From an uncultured Alphaproteobacteria bacterium (lineage in GTDB: Bacteria; Pseudomonadota; Alphaproteobacteria; TMED127), in the NCBI GenBank assembly GCA_902567145.1, contig CACFLM010000012.1:1-16316 (forward strand): a stretch of 16,316 nucleotides of DNA, written 5' to 3'. Of this stretch, positions 14,983 through 16,316 are shown one piece after another; the stretch's first letter is position 1, and each line of letters opens with the position of its first letter. The notes beneath the pieces were generated by a model. The model saw only the letters and a program-made list of their open reading frames with translations. It was not told the DNA's origin and ran no database searches. Position numbers and translations under genes: made by a program.

Positions 14983-15632
14983 ACATTCCTAAGTTCTTCA
15001 ATTATATTTTTATATGACTTACATTTAAAAATTGTTGAACCCGATACTAAAATGTTTGCACCAGCTTTTACAGCTTCCTTTGCGGTGGTTAAGTCAATGC
15101 CTCCGTCAACCTCAATATCAATTTTTCTATTTCCAATCATTTTTTTTATAATCATTATTTTCTCTAGTTGTTCATGCATAAATTTTTGGCCACCAAAACC
15201 AGGTTCAACAGTCATTACTAATATTAAATCAACATGATCTAAGTATTTTTCAACTAAATTTGCTGGAGTATTGGGTTTTATTGAGATACCAACCTTTTTT
15301 CTTAGATTTTTGATTAACATTAATGAATCTAAAACATTTTCACTTATCTCATGATGAATTGTAATGATGTCTGATCCTGCATTTACAAAATCTGGAATAT
15401 ATCTTCTAACTGGATCAATCATTAAGTGCACGTCAAAAATTTTTTTAGTAAACTTTCTTATAGATTTAACTACATTTGCTCCAATGGTTAAGTTTGGAAC
15501 AAAATGACCATCCATAACATCTATATGTATATAATCGCAGTTGGCTTTATCTAAGTCAGAAATTTCTTTACCAAGTTTTGAAAAATCTGCTGAGAGGATA
15601 GATGGTGCAATTTTCACCTTATCACTCATCAT
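14979..15632 (-). CDS. rpe: Ribulose-phosphate 3-epimerase
   Basis: The 217-residue product interconverts ribulose 5-phosphate and xylulose 5-phosphate in the pentose phosphate, Calvin or ribulose monophosphate routes, in the cytosol. Motifs of the TIM-barrel enzyme are IAPSILSADF, YIHIDVMDGHFVPN with the catalytic Asp at about 38, FDVHLMI, MTVEPGFGGQKF and the second catalytic Asp in IEVDGGI. Two in-frame ATGs (15632 and 15629) are possible; the first is used here. It starts 2 bases after the aldolase stop and ends overlapping the adaptor start by 4 bases, so it is in one operon with both. Confidence 0.94.
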   Translation of the reverse strand: MMSDKVKIAPSILSADFSKLGKEISDLDKANCDYIHIDVMDGHFVPNLTIGANVVKSIRKFTKKIFDVHLMIDPVRRYIPDFVNAGSDIITIHHEISENVLDSLMLIKNLRKKVGISIKPNTPANLVEKYLDHVDLILVMTVEPGFGGQKFMHEQLEKIMIIKKMIGNRKIDIEVDGGIDLTTAKEAVKAGANILVSGSTIFKCKSYKNIIEELRNV

Positions 15633-15634
15633 AT

Positions 15635-16316
15635 CTATATTGTCTCGAGATCTCTTGAATATTTACCTACAGTAGCACTGGAATTTAATTTACTTCTTTT
15701 GTAGAGGGCTTCTTGAGAAACTTCAATATTTTGATTTTCTCCCTTCCATGAAATCAAAGTAGGTTGTTGTAGCGCCCTTCCGTAAGAGAAACTCAAATTC
15801 CATGGGAGTTCTTTAAAAGTTTTGTTCATTTCATTTAGGTGATCTGTTGCCAATTCGTTTGATTGTCCTCCAGATAGAAAAACAATTCCCGGTACATCAT
15901 TTGGAACGCTTTCTTTTAAACACTTTATTGTCATTGATGCAACTTCTGATACTGATGCTTGCTTAAGTGACTTTTTTCCAGAAATAACCATATTTGGTTT
16001 TAGTAAAATCCCATTTAAGGAAACTTTATGATTATTTAAATGCTTAAAAAGTGATTTTTGTGTTTTAGATGTTACTTCATAGCACTTTTCAATATCATGT
16101 GAACCGTCCATTAGAACCTCTGGTTCAACAATAGGAACTAATCCATGGTCTTGGACAATTCTGGCATATCTTGCTAAATTAAGCGAATTTAATTCTATCG
16201 CATAATCAGATGGTATCGAATTATTCTCATCAATATCAATTATAGCTCTCCACTTCGTAAAAATTGCCCCAAGTTTCTTATATTCTTCTAGCCTTTTACC
16301 TAAACCATCAATACCT
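15635..16316 (-). CDS. Fructose-bisphosphate aldolase, class I (5' end beyond the window)
   Basis: The frame runs to the right edge, so the start is missing; 227 codons including the stop are visible (226 residues). Reading in from the edge gives GIDGLGKRLEEYKKLGA, then KWRAIIDID, LNLARYARIVQDHGLVPIVEPEVL, and the Schiff-base lysine in NGILLKPNMV. Further blocks are VPGIVFLSGGQS, NLSFSYGRALQQP and the usual tail. These are the class I aldolase motifs (animal/plant type), so the enzyme cleaves fructose 1,6-bisphosphate via a lysine imine without a metal. A start at 16111 would remove a large part of the barrel and should not be used. It leads the run aldolase-rpe-adaptor-pump. Confidence 0.92.
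   Translation of the reverse strand, partial: GIDGLGKRLEEYKKLGAIFTKWRAIIDIDENNSIPSDYAIELNSLNLARYARIVQDHGLVPIVEPEVLMDGSHDIEKCYEVTSKTQKSLFKHLNNHKVSLNGILLKPNMVISGKKSLKQASVSEVASMTIKCLKESVPNDVPGIVFLSGGQSNELATDHLNEMNKTFKELPWNLSFSYGRALQQPTLISWKGENQNIEVSQEALYKRSKLNSSATVGKYSRDLETI

Noticed and set aside
1..16316. CRISPR array, tRNA or rRNA gene, insertion sequence, prophage or attachment site
   Set aside because: No regularly spaced repeats, cloverleaf sequences, transposase-like genes or flanking direct repeats were found on either strand by reading.

Overview
The window looks like a piece of the chromosome of a streamlined, very AT-rich (by eye roughly 30% GC) marine-type alphaproteobacterium. Supporting signs are the folE-hisI gene pair with an alphaproteobacterial-style HisI, a rickettsial 17-kDa-antigen-type lipoprotein, the acetate symporter pair yjcH-actP, extremely short intergenic gaps, and many 1-4 base gene overlaps. 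I cannot name the genus from this sequence. No mobile element, phage gene, CRISPR array, rRNA or tRNA was recognised, and no gene-free stretch exceeds about 120 bases.

Layout. Bases 3-4279 are on the + strand: the tail of an unidentified gene with a CxxC motif, a methionine/histidine-rich outer-membrane-type protein, three small exported proteins (the last a glycine-zipper lipoprotein), then yaaA overlapping a membrane-anchored family 2 glycosyltransferase. Bases 4282-9207 are on the - strand. Read in the direction of transcription they are folE-hisI, an NAD-type aldehyde dehydrogenase closed by a clear hairpin, then yjcH-actP and a small helix-turn-helix protein. A lone + strand gene at 9309-10958 encodes the A subunit of the formyltransferase/hydrolase complex (FhcA, FwdA/FmdA family), divergent from folE. 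From 10961 to the right edge everything is on the - strand: class I fructose-bisphosphate aldolase (cut by the edge), ribulose-phosphate 3-epimerase, an RND adaptor protein and an RND inner-membrane pump, all overlapping or nearly touching.

How it may work together. FhcA belongs to the tetrahydromethanopterin (H4MPT) route that oxidises formaldehyde-level C1 units to formate. It normally works with FhcB, FhcC and FhcD, none of which is in the window. FolE makes the pterin precursor for folate and, in principle, for H4MPT, and it shares a 101-base divergent promoter region with fhcA. Aldolase and epimerase serve sugar-phosphate metabolism. The aldehyde dehydrogenase beside an acetate/small-carboxylate symporter suggests use of small oxidised carbon compounds. 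These links are inferences from gene order.

The most notable observations are the orphan fhcA, the efflux pump translationally coupled to sugar-phosphate enzymes, the Met-rich exported protein beside a CxxC gene, and the row of small exported proteins of unknown function. Nothing here proves a wholly new system.
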